Assembly (NCBI GenBank): GCA_964508715.1
Contig: CAZDUX010000020.1
Span: 1 to 53,939 of the forward strand
From: JAKALX01 sp964508715
GTDB lineage: Bacteria > Chloroflexota > Dehalococcoidia > Tepidiformales > Tepidiformaceae
Length of the DNA stretch: 53,939 nucleotides
Direction of reading: 5' to 3'
Part shown: positions 25,301 through 33,166 of the stretch, piece after piece
Numbering within the stretch: the stretch's first letter is position 1
How the letters are laid out: each line of letters opens with the position of its first letter
The notes under the pieces: generated by a model
Databases searched by the model: none
Seen by the model: the letters and a program-made list of their open reading frames with translations, nothing else
What the model was told of the DNA's origin: nothing
Program-made: the position numbers and the translations under genes

Positions 25301-27457
25301 ATCTCGCACCTCATCAGCGACAAGCAGGTGTACGTGCAGGAGGTCTTCCAGCCCGGGGCCGGTTACGGCTTTGGCGCCCTCAAGTGCACCGGCGACTTCC
25401 AGAACGACGATAACTGGGAGTGGCTCTACAGCTCCTCCGCAATGTCAGCAAACGGCGTGACCTGCACGGCCTACAACGTGCCGGCCAAGGGCCACCTGAC
25501 ACTCAACAAGATCGTCGACAACACGAATGGCGGGACTGCCGGCCAATCCGACTTCACGCCGTCGATCGATGGCAGCCAGACGACCTGGGGTACTTCGAAC
25601 GAAGTAGACCCGGGTAGCCACACCATCAGCGAAAGCGACCTGCCCGGCTACACGGCCGGCAGCTGGACGTGCATTCCGGCAGATGCCCTCACCGGCAACG
25701 ACGAGGTGAACGTCCCCGCTGGCGGGAACGTGACCTGCAGCATCACCAATACCTCCCAGAAGGGCCGCATCATCGTCAAGAAGGACTATGTCCTGAACGG
25801 GGGGACGAAGCAGGCTCCGACAGTGACCGTCACTGATGGCAACGGGTCACAGAACCCGAGCCTGAATGGTACGGGAACCTCCGCCCACGACGAATGGAAC
25901 GCGGTCGAGGTCAAAGCCGGCCAGGTGACCGTGAGCGAGGCACTCGATACGAGCCTCTGGGCCGCGATGAACGTCACCTCCACCTGCGAAGGCGGCGTTG
26001 CGGTCGAGACACAGCAAGCGATCGAGAACAAGATCGCCGACCCCTCAACGACCACTATCACCGTGAACCCCGGCCAGACCTGCACGGTGACCTTCACCAA
26101 CGAACGCCTGACGGGCACGGTCGTCGTCAAGAAGGTCGTTGAGCCGGGCTCGACGCTCGCCCCGAACGACCCGAACCCGGCATTCACGGGTCTCTTCGAT
26201 GGCTCATCCTGGGGGAATCTCCAGAGCGGCCAGTCGAAGACGTTCACCGGCATCCTCTCCGGCTCCGGTCACACCATCACCGAGCAGTCGGGGACGGTCT
26301 TCAGCCCTGGCGACGGCCAGTGGCGGCAGGATGGCTTCTATCTCGGCAACGCCGACGGCGTCTGCCCAACGGGCCCTTCCGGTGCGACCGCACTCGACCC
26401 GAACAACATCACGGTTGCTGCCAATAGCACCACAACCATCTGCGTCCTCAACTACCGGAACGCTCCGCAGGAAGTCTCCGGGTCGGTGACGGTCATCAAG
26501 AAGATCGTCAGCCAGTTCCCGTCGGCTACGGACACGTTCACCGGCACGGTGAGCACGCCCAACAGCAACGCCAACGGTGGCGGCAACTTCAGCATCAAGG
26601 ACGGCCAGGGCCAGGTGTTCATCATCTCGATGGACACTGACCATCCGTCGACGACCTTCTCGGTGGCCGAGAATGCGGCCAGTGGCTATACGCTGCTCGG
26701 CTACAAGGTCCTCAGCGGTGGCGGCCAGGGTTGCCCCGCTCCCGATGGCAACTACCTGAGCTCGGTCGCGAGCCAGTCGATCAGCACCACGAGCCCGGCG
26801 TACACGGTCTGCGTGTACAACCAGCCCGCGGTCACCATCAACGTCCACAAGACCGAGCAAAACGGGCTCGTGACGAGCAACGGGGCTGGCTGGTCGGTGA
26901 CCGTCAGCGGCTGCAGCATCTCGCAGTCGGCGGTGACCGATGCAAGCGGCAACGCGAGCTTCACCAACCTGCCGCTCTGCAACAGCTACATCGTCAGCGA
27001 GAACGTCAACTCCAAGGGTGTTGGCGCCTTCACCCCGGCGGGCGGGTACCCAACGTCGGTGGCAGTCAACGCGACGACGGCGGGCCAGGTGTACACGGTC
27101 CTCTTCGCGAACGTCCGCTGGTCGCCGCCGGATTACATCCCGACTCCGACGCCAACGCCGGTGACGACCACTCCGACGCCCGTTACCGCGACCCCGACGC
27201 CGGTCACTCCGACGCCGACTGCTACGGAGCCGACCAAGACGGCGACCCAGCCGGTCGAGGTGACCACTCCGACGGCGACGCCGACGATCGACCTGGTCCA
27301 CGGCGAGAAGACGCCGGGTGCGACTCCGGCGGCTCCGTCGACGGGTACCGGTGGCACCACTGGTGGCGGGATGAATATCGTCCTCGCCGGGCTTGGGCTT
27401 GCGGTTGTGAGCCTTGGCCTTGCAACGATGGCTCTCGGGAAGCGGCGCGCCCGCTAA
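22373..27457 (+). CDS. Giant cell-surface protein with DUF11 and prealbumin-like repeats and C-terminal anchor
   Basis: A 1694-residue exported protein. It has an N-terminal hydrophobic signal/anchor (about 13-36), a unique N domain to about 235, a DUF11-type domain at about 240-365 (FKITVTNSGAPAATG... core), further DUF11-like repeats, then several prealbumin/SpaA-like modules recognised by repeated openings such as KGHLTLNKIVDN, KGRIIVKKDYVL, TGTVVVKKVVEP and SGSVTVIKKIVS and by T-C-x-I-T-N-T closures. Next is a Thr-Pro stalk (about 1585-1640, TPTPTPV repeats), a PAAPSTGTGG motif resembling a degenerate LPxTG sortase signal, a last membrane helix and an RAR tail. It probably projects from the envelope as an adhesin or wall/S-layer component. 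Many paired cysteines suggest disulfides. The start is the ATG before MTLALYGKSKRR. Confidence 0.85.
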   Translation: MTLALYGKSKRRQGGLAVLGLLAVMVAVLAGVMLRQDSAKALGLSSASGTWASANGAECLSGTGTNEIRWGKNSSGGCLNSSVQSGYRWDGGPAVTFTAGQSFLLGKFTHFNNPIYGNFTAMTGATLSLPLVFNDPVQTVNLSVYFTHDETPNDANRCKYPSADNSNGCADRVGLPDLSDQQFQVGDNLYKLEFTGFKPLASGNCPADGSSLPGEVTYFYTKEQATNMACVYAKLTFTAPVVNVQKAAVNTSVKQGQDAQFKITVTNSGAPAATGWGLVDQLPAGFSWSISPPVSGCSIDASQKLTCTILSIPAGTVANPGKVEITVKASTAGAACEPITNPLVTVSKTGKPSATAGPATVNVTDCPVDGSLIVYKVGKGITTGNGPYSGTISPAIGSASTWSVPDTGNGQTFSSVPSGTYTVTETGMPKAVTGGKIVLVGYKVVDSTTACSTDESGYSPSTNQVTVAQDTTKVVCVLNKFVAISNPGVSKVKATEDISGGFAYWDIKIDNTANTGDSVDVFIKDGATLVSVSNGTCTATTGADLTNGTGCTANAGQVLTVKVKKTAPTAQCLPQSVNNSAQVWRGSSASGNPIGTVGGGETTKYTIDGVPALCGQPNITKTLPNGGTAPITVTDPGAIAWTVTVTNPSTLPGANQAVVIKDSNVKVSSGPAFTGGANCDPNSAPAAFETALTSSNGVSCSMPAGETNSSTVTFTVKPAGTIARTCEDQVFNNTATMQIGTQPVVNAVGPTITLQGDPALCGRSLQICKVVVGNGDGFVMGGKFKFNVTGHDPVELVAYEPSSDTTAGTNGSEVCTTVTVPQGNVTVTEWSARPPTYGWEGSWNGDDPAYPQNSAYGFGSKNDTAVVGNDVTKVVFRNKTLPKTISATFSKYICPAYTDVPRNSAGGQNDIGKPDGPSGLSNGDLGTSQGKDCELAATEWKFELWTSNRSNGSGGTLLQTIPVAAGTTTVPLNSSVISHLISDKQVYVQEVFQPGAGYGFGALKCTGDFQNDDNWEWLYSSSAMSANGVTCTAYNVPAKGHLTLNKIVDNTNGGTAGQSDFTPSIDGSQTTWGTSNEVDPGSHTISESDLPGYTAGSWTCIPADALTGNDEVNVPAGGNVTCSITNTSQKGRIIVKKDYVLNGGTKQAPTVTVTDGNGSQNPSLNGTGTSAHDEWNAVEVKAGQVTVSEALDTSLWAAMNVTSTCEGGVAVETQQAIENKIADPSTTTITVNPGQTCTVTFTNERLTGTVVVKKVVEPGSTLAPNDPNPAFTGLFDGSSWGNLQSGQSKTFTGILSGSGHTITEQSGTVFSPGDGQWRQDGFYLGNADGVCPTGPSGATALDPNNITVAANSTTTICVLNYRNAPQEVSGSVTVIKKIVSQFPSATDTFTGTVSTPNSNANGGGNFSIKDGQGQVFIISMDTDHPSTTFSVAENAASGYTLLGYKVLSGGGQGCPAPDGNYLSSVASQSISTTSPAYTVCVYNQPAVTINVHKTEQNGLVTSNGAGWSVTVSGCSISQSAVTDASGNASFTNLPLCNSYIVSENVNSKGVGAFTPAGGYPTSVAVNATTAGQVYTVLFANVRWSPPDYIPTPTPTPVTTTPTPVTATPTPVTPTPTATEPTKTATQPVEVTTPTATPTIDLVHGEKTPGATPAAPSTGTGGTTGGGMNIVLAGLGLAVVSLGLATMALGKRRAR

Positions 27458-27477
27458 CCGCCGAGTTCGCCAATGAA

Positions 27478-27508
27478 GAAAGGGGTCCCATTCGTGGGGC
27501 CCCTTTTC
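27478..27508 (+). terminator. Terminator after the surface-protein gene
   Basis: A 12-bp stem GAAAGGGGTCCC / GGGCCCCTTTTC (one G-T pair) ending in a T-run, 21 bases after the stop codon. Classic intrinsic terminator that may also serve the convergent cupin gene. Confidence 0.85.
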
Positions 27509-27529
27509 TGTTCGGGCAGGTTCTGGCGT

Positions 27530-27859
27530 TCAGGCAGTGGTTGCAGGCTTCTGAGCCTCGACGCAGCGGACGCCTTCGGGCCCAACGATGGCGGCGTGGG
27601 GCCAGCCGGGCGGCATGTCCATCCGGTCGCCGGGGTGGAGCTCGATGCGTTCGCTCGTTGGCGTGAGGATGAAGGTGATGGAGCCGGCGGCACAGTAGAG
27701 GACCTTGTGATAGTCGTGCTCGTGCGGGGCGTAATAGTCGCTGGGGTCATTGGACCACCACGATGGAGTGAGGCCATCACGGCGGAGGCGTGATTCGAGG
27801 GTCGCATCGGTGGGGGCTTCGTCGTGTTTCCAGCGCGTGATCACAACGGGTTCAGGCAT
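27530..27859 (-). CDS. Single-domain cupin protein
   Basis: A 109-residue cupin barrel with motif 1 HEHDYHKVLYCAAGSITF (two His plus Glu-position variants) and motif 2 PGDRMDMPPGWPHAA (final His). Metal-binding small cupins act as isomerases, dioxygenases or sensors; the activity here is unknown. Its ATG lies inside the last codons of the upstream DUF4342 gene (8-base overlap), so the two are translationally coupled. Confidence 0.82.
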   Translation of the reverse strand: MPEPVVITRWKHDEAPTDATLESRLRRDGLTPSWWSNDPSDYYAPHEHDYHKVLYCAAGSITFILTPTSERIELHPGDRMDMPPGWPHAAIVGPEGVRCVEAQKPATTA

Positions 27860-28148
27860 GGCCGGCGGGCTCCGTGGATTGGGAAGACGCAGGTGCCTCG
27901 GGTTCGGTCTCCGGGTCGCGGCGTTCGATCACGATCGTGCAGTCGGTCAGGATCGCGGCGATCGCACCCACAGCGACGAGGACAGGGGCGAAGGCCGCAC
28001 CGATGACACCGGCCGTGAGCGGGAACTCGGCGATGGTACGACCGTCCTGCCGGATGGCTATGCGCCGGACGTTGCCTTCGTGGAGGAGCTGCCTGACCTT
28101 TGCGAGGAGTTCGTTGGCGTCGACGTGGAAGGACTCGGTAGTTGCGAT
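27852..28148 (-). CDS. DUF4342-domain protein, apparent ATC start codon
   Basis: A 98-residue protein with the DUF4342 pattern: FHVDANELLAKVRQLLHEGN, then VRRIAIRQDGRTIAEFPLT, then a hydrophobic segment AGVIGAAFAPVLVAVGAIAA and LTDCTIVIE, followed by a Glu/Pro-rich tail. The frame has no ATG, GTG or TTG between the preceding in-frame TGA and the conserved domain; the only well-placed initiator is an ATC at 28146-28148 with GGAGAGG five bases upstream. Either translation starts at this rare codon or ATG was changed to ATC by mutation or sequencing error. It overlaps the cupin gene. Family function is unknown; membrane association is likely from the hydrophobic stretch. Confidence 0.75.
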   Translation of the reverse strand: MATTESFHVDANELLAKVRQLLHEGNVRRIAIRQDGRTIAEFPLTAGVIGAAFAPVLVAVGAIAAILTDCTIVIERRDPETEPEAPASSQSTEPAGHA

Positions 28149-28249
28149 GGTGGCCTCTCCGGGGTGTTTTCTCCATCTTCGATCGGGCGGGCGTGCTCAA
28201 CAATTCCGGATCGAAGTGGTGAGCGGAGCAGGCGTACGGCTCGTCCGCG

Positions 28250-28255
28250 TAGAAT
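28250..28255 (+). promoter_or_regulatory. -10 element of a probably leaderless transcript (FAD oxidoreductase)
   Basis: TAGAAT lies only six bases before the ATG of the FAD oxidoreductase and no ribosome site is present, so transcription should start at or next to the start codon. No convincing -35 is seen. Confidence 0.45.
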
Positions 28256-28261
28256 CGCGCC

Positions 28262-29527
28262 ATGACGACATACATCGATGAGCCGGCGCGCCAGACTCGC
28301 GTCATCGCAGAGACGGACGTGCTCGTGGTGGGCGGCGGAGCAGCCGGGATCGCGGCGGCCGTCGCCGCGCGGCGGGCGGGGGCCCGGGCGATGCTCGTGG
28401 AGCGCTATGGGAGCCTCGGCGGGCTCGCAACGAACGGGCTCATCATCCTGTTGCTGACGCTGGATGACGGGCGTGGCAAGCAGGTTATCGCGGGGCTCTG
28501 CCAGGAGGTGGTCGACCGGCTGGCAGCTCGGGGGGCCTGTATCTTCCCTCCGCGAGAGGAATGGGGGTCGCCCGATCTGGCGCTGGTGGAGAAATACCGG
28601 CGTCTCGGATTGGTGTGGGGAAGCGGGCCGCACTGCGTTCGGTATTCGGTAGCCTACGACCCGGAGGAGTTCAAGGTTGAGGCCGACCGGATGGTGCTCG
28701 ATGCTGGCATCGACCTGCGGTTTCATCGCTGGGCGGTGGGCGTGGTTCGCGACGGCGAGCGAATCACGCACGTCGTTTTCGAATCGAAAGCGGGGCGCGA
28801 GGCGATCGCCTGTGGGGCGGTCATCGATGCCACGGGCGACCTGGATATCGGCGTGCAGGCAGGGGTTGGATTTGCGTCGGAGCGGATTCACCCATGGCTC
28901 TGGTTTCGAACCGCGAACGTCGACGTGGATGCGGCAGAGGCTTCGCCGCAGCGGCTTTCGTACTACCGGACAGGAAATGGCGGAGGGTATCTGCACCCGT
29001 GGGGCGCGGCAGAGCGCATCGGACGAGACATCGACCCCACAAACCCCGATGACCTGACGTACGCCGAGGTGGAGTGCCGGCGACTCGTGCGAGCAGAACT
29101 CGACCGGCTGCGCGGCGAGGTCCCCGGATTCGAGCGAGCCTGGCTGGCGCAGTTCGCGGCCACGCTGGGGATCACGGAATCGCGACGGCTTCTGGGGCGA
29201 CGGGTGCTGACGCGGGAGGACATGGACCAGTCATTTGCAGACTCAATCGCGATTACGGGGCACTGGACGAAGTATGGGGCCACGTATGCAATCCCATACG
29301 CATCGTTACTGGCGCCAGGGATTGGGAACTACCTCGCGGCGGGCCGCTGCATTTCGGTCGATCATCGGGCGCACCACGCGACGAAGGAGATCCCGTCGTG
29401 TTTCGCGACGGGTGAGGCGGCAGGAACAGCGGCGGCCATCGCGCTACAGCAAGGGCGGGCACCTGCGGACCTCGATGTGAGTTCCCTTCGAGCAGCGCTG
29501 ACGAGATCCGGGGCGATCGTGGGATAG
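28262..29527 (+). CDS. FAD-dependent oxidoreductase (PF12831-type)
   Basis: A 421-residue flavoprotein with the dinucleotide motif VVGGGAAGIAAAVAARRAG and ERYGSLGGLATNG at the N terminus, a central substrate domain, the IDATGDLDIG motif, and the C-terminal FAD-closing IPSCFATGEAAGTAAAIAL. The architecture matches the FAD-dependent oxidoreductases often annotated as xanthan-lyase-associated or succinate-dehydrogenase-like. The substrate is unknown. It is divergent from the DUF4342-cupin pair. Confidence 0.85.
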   Translation: MTTYIDEPARQTRVIAETDVLVVGGGAAGIAAAVAARRAGARAMLVERYGSLGGLATNGLIILLLTLDDGRGKQVIAGLCQEVVDRLAARGACIFPPREEWGSPDLALVEKYRRLGLVWGSGPHCVRYSVAYDPEEFKVEADRMVLDAGIDLRFHRWAVGVVRDGERITHVVFESKAGREAIACGAVIDATGDLDIGVQAGVGFASERIHPWLWFRTANVDVDAAEASPQRLSYYRTGNGGGYLHPWGAAERIGRDIDPTNPDDLTYAEVECRRLVRAELDRLRGEVPGFERAWLAQFAATLGITESRRLLGRRVLTREDMDQSFADSIAITGHWTKYGATYAIPYASLLAPGIGNYLAAGRCISVDHRAHHATKEIPSCFATGEAAGTAAAIALQQGRAPADLDVSSLRAALTRSGAIVG

Positions 29528-29548
29528 CCCACGAAAGCGCGACGCATC

Positions 29549-30919
29549 TCAACCTCCATGGAGGGAGCGCGCTGCACGGAGGGCGGTATCTTCATTCGAG
29601 GCGATAACGAACACGATATCAGGCCCGGCCTGCGCGAGACGGATCGTGGTGTTGCCGTCATTCGTGGCCGTGAGTTCGAGCGTTTCGTCAACCGTGCGAT
29701 GGTCTGACTGCTGGGCTGCAAGGAATTTGGCGTGCTGGGCCGCGAATTCGGTGGCATCGTCCTGCGTAGCAAAGTGGATACGGAAGACCGCGAGAGAGTT
29801 GGATCCCTTCGCGTAGACGTCGTAGTGATCGCCAGCCCAGCCAGCGGCAACACGAGATGCGTCAAGGCCGGGGAGCCGGAGTTGGAGGTAGTTTCGCAAC
29901 CCGAATTCACCGAGGGCGCCGCCGGACTCCCTCGTCCAGCCGCTCCCAAGGGCAGTGGCAAGGTCGGGGAGGGTGACCTTCGCGGGCTGGAACCCGGCGG
30001 TGATGAGCTCTGGATGGAGGATGATGGCAGTACCTGACGGGGGAGCCGCGAGGAGTGCATCGATAGCCTGCTGGCCGCCCTTGCTCTTCACCGCTTCGAC
30101 GAAGGCTGTCCCGTCCTGGTAGGGGAAGTAGAACTCGCGGGCGAGTGATGCGGGGACGTCGGCAAGCGGCCCCTGGAAGGCAGCCATGATCGACTGGTTC
30201 GAGAGGAGGGCAAGATACCTGCCGGCGTAGGCGCGCTCGGTGATGACAGCGTCGCCTTCGACAACGGCGGAGTAGGCGAGGGAGCGGTCGATATCGTCCT
30301 CGACGTCCCGAGAGTGAGCGAGCAGGTCGAAGCTGCTGTCCTGGAGGGCGTGGGTGAGTTCGTGGGCGAGGGTTGAGAGCGTTTCTTTCGGAAGGTGGCT
30401 AAGTTCCAGCGGCTCGTTGTCGCCGTGGACTATCCAGAGTGCCTTGTCCTGAGGGGAATAGAGGCCGATGACTGCCTGGCCGGTGAACTCGTTGTAGACG
30501 GACTCGAAGTCCTGGTCTTTTCGCAGGTGACCGAGGAGCCGGTAGAGGGTTGTCGTGTTGGCGAAGACGCGGCGGTCGTCGTCGGTGGTGAGATGGCGGA
30601 GAAGGGCGGGGAGCTGGGAGCGGGCGATGAAGCCAGCATGGAGACCCTGCGGTATGGGGAGACCACGCAGTTCGGCGATGCGATCGAGCACCTGCTCGAG
30701 GTCGGGCGGAAGGGCGGTAAGGGCCGGAAGCGGGGCATCGGCCGCGGTCGCGGTCGTGGTGCCGACAGACCTGGAGGAGCCGCCCGTACAGGCCGAGATA
30801 AAGGGCCAGGCAGCGAAAAGGGCCAGGAGTACGAGCAGGAGCGGCGCGCGCCGCCTGGGCGACGGCGAAGGCGCGATTCCTTGAATGAAAGGGGGGTGCT
30901 GAGATACGCTGAGGGACAC
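29549..30919 (-). CDS. Putative zinc-metallopeptidase lipoprotein (HExxH)
   Basis: A 456-residue exported protein. The N terminus has Arg-rich residues, a hydrophobic stretch and a lipobox ISAC with the lipid-anchored Cys at C44. The zinc motif HELTH is at 186-190 and a likely third ligand E221 is in VVEGDA, the gluzincin arrangement. The rest has mixed alpha/beta content and no recognised domain. The GTG at 30919 is the last plausible initiator before the reading frame enters antisense tRNA sequence; no ribosome site is visible, so the start is uncertain. It faces tRNA-Glu, whose promoter lies within its first codons. Confidence 0.65.
   Translation of the reverse strand: MSLSVSQHPPFIQGIAPSPSPRRRAPLLLVLLALFAAWPFISACTGGSSRSVGTTTATAADAPLPALTALPPDLEQVLDRIAELRGLPIPQGLHAGFIARSQLPALLRHLTTDDDRRVFANTTTLYRLLGHLRKDQDFESVYNEFTGQAVIGLYSPQDKALWIVHGDNEPLELSHLPKETLSTLAHELTHALQDSSFDLLAHSRDVEDDIDRSLAYSAVVEGDAVITERAYAGRYLALLSNQSIMAAFQGPLADVPASLAREFYFPYQDGTAFVEAVKSKGGQQAIDALLAAPPSGTAIILHPELITAGFQPAKVTLPDLATALGSGWTRESGGALGEFGLRNYLQLRLPGLDASRVAAGWAGDHYDVYAKGSNSLAVFRIHFATQDDATEFAAQHAKFLAAQQSDHRTVDETLELTATNDGNTTIRLAQAGPDIVFVIASNEDTALRAARSLHGG
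30881..30910 (+). promoter_or_regulatory. Promoter of tRNA-Glu
   Basis: TTGAAT (30881-30886) and TACGCT (30905-30910) separated by 18 bases, with the tRNA 5' end ten bases further. It overlaps the N-terminal codons of the lipoprotein gene on the other strand. The TACGCT hexamer recurs as -10 in the island. Confidence 0.65.
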
Positions 30920-30996
30920 GGCGCATTCGTCTAGCGGCCTAGGACACCGCCCTCTCAAGGCGGAGATCAGGGGTTCGAATCCCCTATGCGCTACCA
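30920..30996 (+). tRNA. tRNA-Glu (anticodon CTC), CCA encoded
   Basis: Cloverleaf is complete: acceptor GGCGCAT/ATGCGCT (with a G-U first pair), anticodon arm CCGCC-CTCTCAA-GGCGG giving anticodon CTC for GAG codons, T arm AGGGG-TTCGAAT-CCCCT, and encoded CCA. Its last 30 bases are repeated at 39915-39944, so its 3' end is a likely integration site. Confidence 0.95.
30967..30996 (+). repeat. Left attachment-like repeat (3' end of tRNA-Glu)
   Basis: The 30 bases from TCAGGGGTTCGAATCCCCTA through the encoded CCA match 39915-39944 at 28 of 30 positions. As for tRNA-integrating elements, the tRNA next to the element is intact. Confidence 0.75.
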
Positions 30997-31010
30997 CATG
31001 ACTTGAATCC

Positions 31011-31034
31011 GCGGGAGCCGGTTTCGGCTCCCGC
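31011..31034 (+). terminator. Terminator after tRNA-Glu
   Basis: Perfect 10-bp stem GCGGGAGCCG/CGGCTCCCGC with GTTT loop, followed by TTCGT, 14 bases past the tRNA. Confidence 0.8.
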
Positions 31035-31495
31035 TTCGTGATTACGAACCTCATCAGTTGTGGCCAGTTTGTAGCCAGCCAGTTCGGCGCTCGTTCCTCA
31101 TGTGGCCCCGCCGCAACGTAGTCTCAGTCCGGGCATTTCCGTGAACCATCGACATTCCCACCGCGGCGGCAGGTTTGACCCTCCGCCGGGAGTTCCGCGG
31201 TCTGACTGCCTTGCAGTCCACGGCTCTGCCAACATAGGTCAACGCCCGATGCACGTCGAGTGCACCCGCATCATGATCGATGCAAGCCGGCGGTGAGGCG
31301 CGTTGGCAGCGTGCAGTGAATCGGGACGTTGGGCTGGGAACAATCTGCGTGGCTGACTGGCGGGGGTCACGCCCAGCGCCATGAAGGTTGGGGGCGGGAC
31401 CGGATCGGGTACTCTATGTAGCTGTTCTACCGTTGCCTTCCGGTGCACCCCATGCGGACTCTAACCAATCCTTTTTGGGAAAGGCGACCTTCGCA
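31035..31495. other. Left end of the island, noncoding
   Basis: 461 bases with no supported gene. It holds two near-identical 10-mers (TTGTGGCCAG at 31058, TTGTAGCCAG at 31069), which could be recombinase or regulator sites, and the promoter element at 31404-31415. Short open frames here have no family resemblance. Confidence 0.45.
31404..31415 (+). promoter_or_regulatory. Island promoter element, copy 1 (IniB-like gene)
   Basis: ATCGGGTACTCT with TTGGGG 16 bases upstream of the TACTCT. It shares ATCGGKTACKCT with two other island genes; 80 bases separate it from the start codon. Confidence 0.5.
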
Positions 31496-33166
31496 ATGGC
31501 ACTGAAGCGCATTCCTCCACTTTCCAAGAGCGCAACCCCCAGGGCAATCCGGAACGACAGTGCGGTGAAGGAGGCCGCAGAGAACGCCCAGGCCGAGGAC
31601 CGTGAGCCGAACGTGACCCACCAGGGTCCCGGGACGGGTAAGGCGGGTGCAGCCGACCTGAAGGCGAGCGCCGCAATCCTGAATTCGAGCAGCACGACTG
31701 CGGCTACAGCGGAGGCGAAGACGGCGGCCGTTTCGAAGACGAGCGGGATCGAATCGGCCGCCGAGGCGATGCGTGAGCGTATGGCGGAGGCGAAACTGAA
31801 GACCGGGACAGGCGGAGACGAGCACACGGGAGAACTCACCGTACCTTACCTGCCGGGGACGCAGTCGGGGGACAGCGGAACTGCGGCAACGGGACCGCAT
31901 CTGCCGGCTGACGGCGGTGGTGAATCGCAATCGGGCAGTGGCGGGGGCACGACCTCGGAAGGGGGGCGCGATCCCTTCGGGTTCAACACGGCACGAGGCC
32001 ACCTGGACGCGGCTGCCACGGGTGCCATGTCACAGCTCGATGCATCGCGGCCTGACCTGAAGGGCGGGCTCGATGTCTTCGCGTCGGCGCCAGGTGCTTC
32101 AGCATCGGGGGCCACGTCGGGGCACGACCATCAGCTCGCGGCAGTGGCGGCGGGGAGCAATTTCGGAACAGCCCGGGAAGGGGACGACCCCGCCGCAGAC
32201 CATGCAGCGGAAGTGGCGGGGCAGGTGACGGGTGGCCACGATTCGGCCGGTTCGATGTTCGGCGATCGGCATGGTGACGCGACGGCCGGGCTTGGACTGA
32301 TGGAGGGGTTGATCGGAGACGCGTCGGCGAAAGAGAGCAGCCCGAGTGTGGCACACGATGGGGTTGCGGATGCGGGGATCAAGGTTGCGGGCGCCTATAC
32401 AGCACTCACCACAGCCGCAGGGGCCATCACAGCGACAGAAGCCTCGGTTGTTGGGATAGGGGTAAGCGCGGCGGCGGCGGGAGCTGGCGCAACGGCCGCC
32501 GGAGTGATTGCGGCAGGGGCCATTGGATGGTCAGTGGGATCGTCGGTCGAGCAGGCGACTAGTCCCTTCACAACTTGGGCAATAGACAAGGCTGTCACCT
32601 ATCTTAACGATGAAGATAGCGCTGAAGAGACAGAGGCCAAAGCCGCCGCTGCCCGTGCCGAAGGGCTCGCTCGGCGGCGAGCACGCCAGGAGGAAACGGA
32701 TGCCAACGCGGGCACTGCTGGCGGTGGCGTGAAAGATCCGGGTGACCCCATGGGCGAAGGAGGGAAGCCGACGCCGGCTCAGATCGCCTTCCGGGAGTCT
32801 CTACGGGAGGCTCTTGGGATACATGATATAGGCAGCGGGGATATTGATATGGCTGATAGCGATGCGATCAATACCCCATCCGGGCCGGGACCGTTTGCGG
32901 GAGTGGCGAACGACAACGTGGGACTGATTGGCCAGCCAACAGGCCCGGGGGGCGAGGGCGGTGGAACGATGCACGCACCCGTTACAGGGACCGACGTCGA
33001 CCCCCTGGACGGGAGTGCCTATTCGGGCCCGGGCATGGGCGGGGATCCGAGAGACCTCTCGTTTGGCTCATCCACTCTCCCGTTCGACACATTGCGGAGT
33101 TCCTCGGGCAGCGATGATGACACCGACAGCTCAGGTGATGACGACACACAGGATGACGACGCCTGA
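31496..33166 (+). CDS. Acidic Ala/Gly/Ser-rich protein in the IniB position
   Basis: A 556-residue, low-complexity protein rich in Ala, Gly, Ser, Asp and Thr. Order: an N-terminal Lys/Ala-rich helical part (1-120), a Gly/Ser/Asp-rich disordered part, a hydrophobic block (about 300-360, TAAGAITATEASVVGIGVSA... VIAAGAIGWSVGSS) that could cross or insert into a membrane, a charged helix EAKAAAARAEGLARRRARQEE, and an Asp/Ser-rich acidic tail. No signal peptide. Position beside IniA- and IniC-like GTPases, length and composition resemble mycobacterial IniB, but I cannot align a conserved IniB N-terminal domain, so the call is by context. The ATG at 31496 has GGGAAAGG upstream; the frame is open further to 31388. 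Confidence 0.6.
   Translation: MALKRIPPLSKSATPRAIRNDSAVKEAAENAQAEDREPNVTHQGPGTGKAGAADLKASAAILNSSSTTAATAEAKTAAVSKTSGIESAAEAMRERMAEAKLKTGTGGDEHTGELTVPYLPGTQSGDSGTAATGPHLPADGGGESQSGSGGGTTSEGGRDPFGFNTARGHLDAAATGAMSQLDASRPDLKGGLDVFASAPGASASGATSGHDHQLAAVAAGSNFGTAREGDDPAADHAAEVAGQVTGGHDSAGSMFGDRHGDATAGLGLMEGLIGDASAKESSPSVAHDGVADAGIKVAGAYTALTTAAGAITATEASVVGIGVSAAAAGAGATAAGVIAAGAIGWSVGSSVEQATSPFTTWAIDKAVTYLNDEDSAEETEAKAAAARAEGLARRRARQEETDANAGTAGGGVKDPGDPMGEGGKPTPAQIAFRESLREALGIHDIGSGDIDMADSDAINTPSGPGPFAGVANDNVGLIGQPTGPGGEGGGTMHAPVTGTDVDPLDGSAYSGPGMGGDPRDLSFGSSTLPFDTLRSSSGSDDDTDSSGDDDTQDDDA

Noticed and set aside
26204..27301. Long minus-strand Arg-rich frame within the surface-protein gene
   Set aside because: Low-complexity shadow of the Thr/Pro and beta-repeat coding sequence; no ribosome site or domain.
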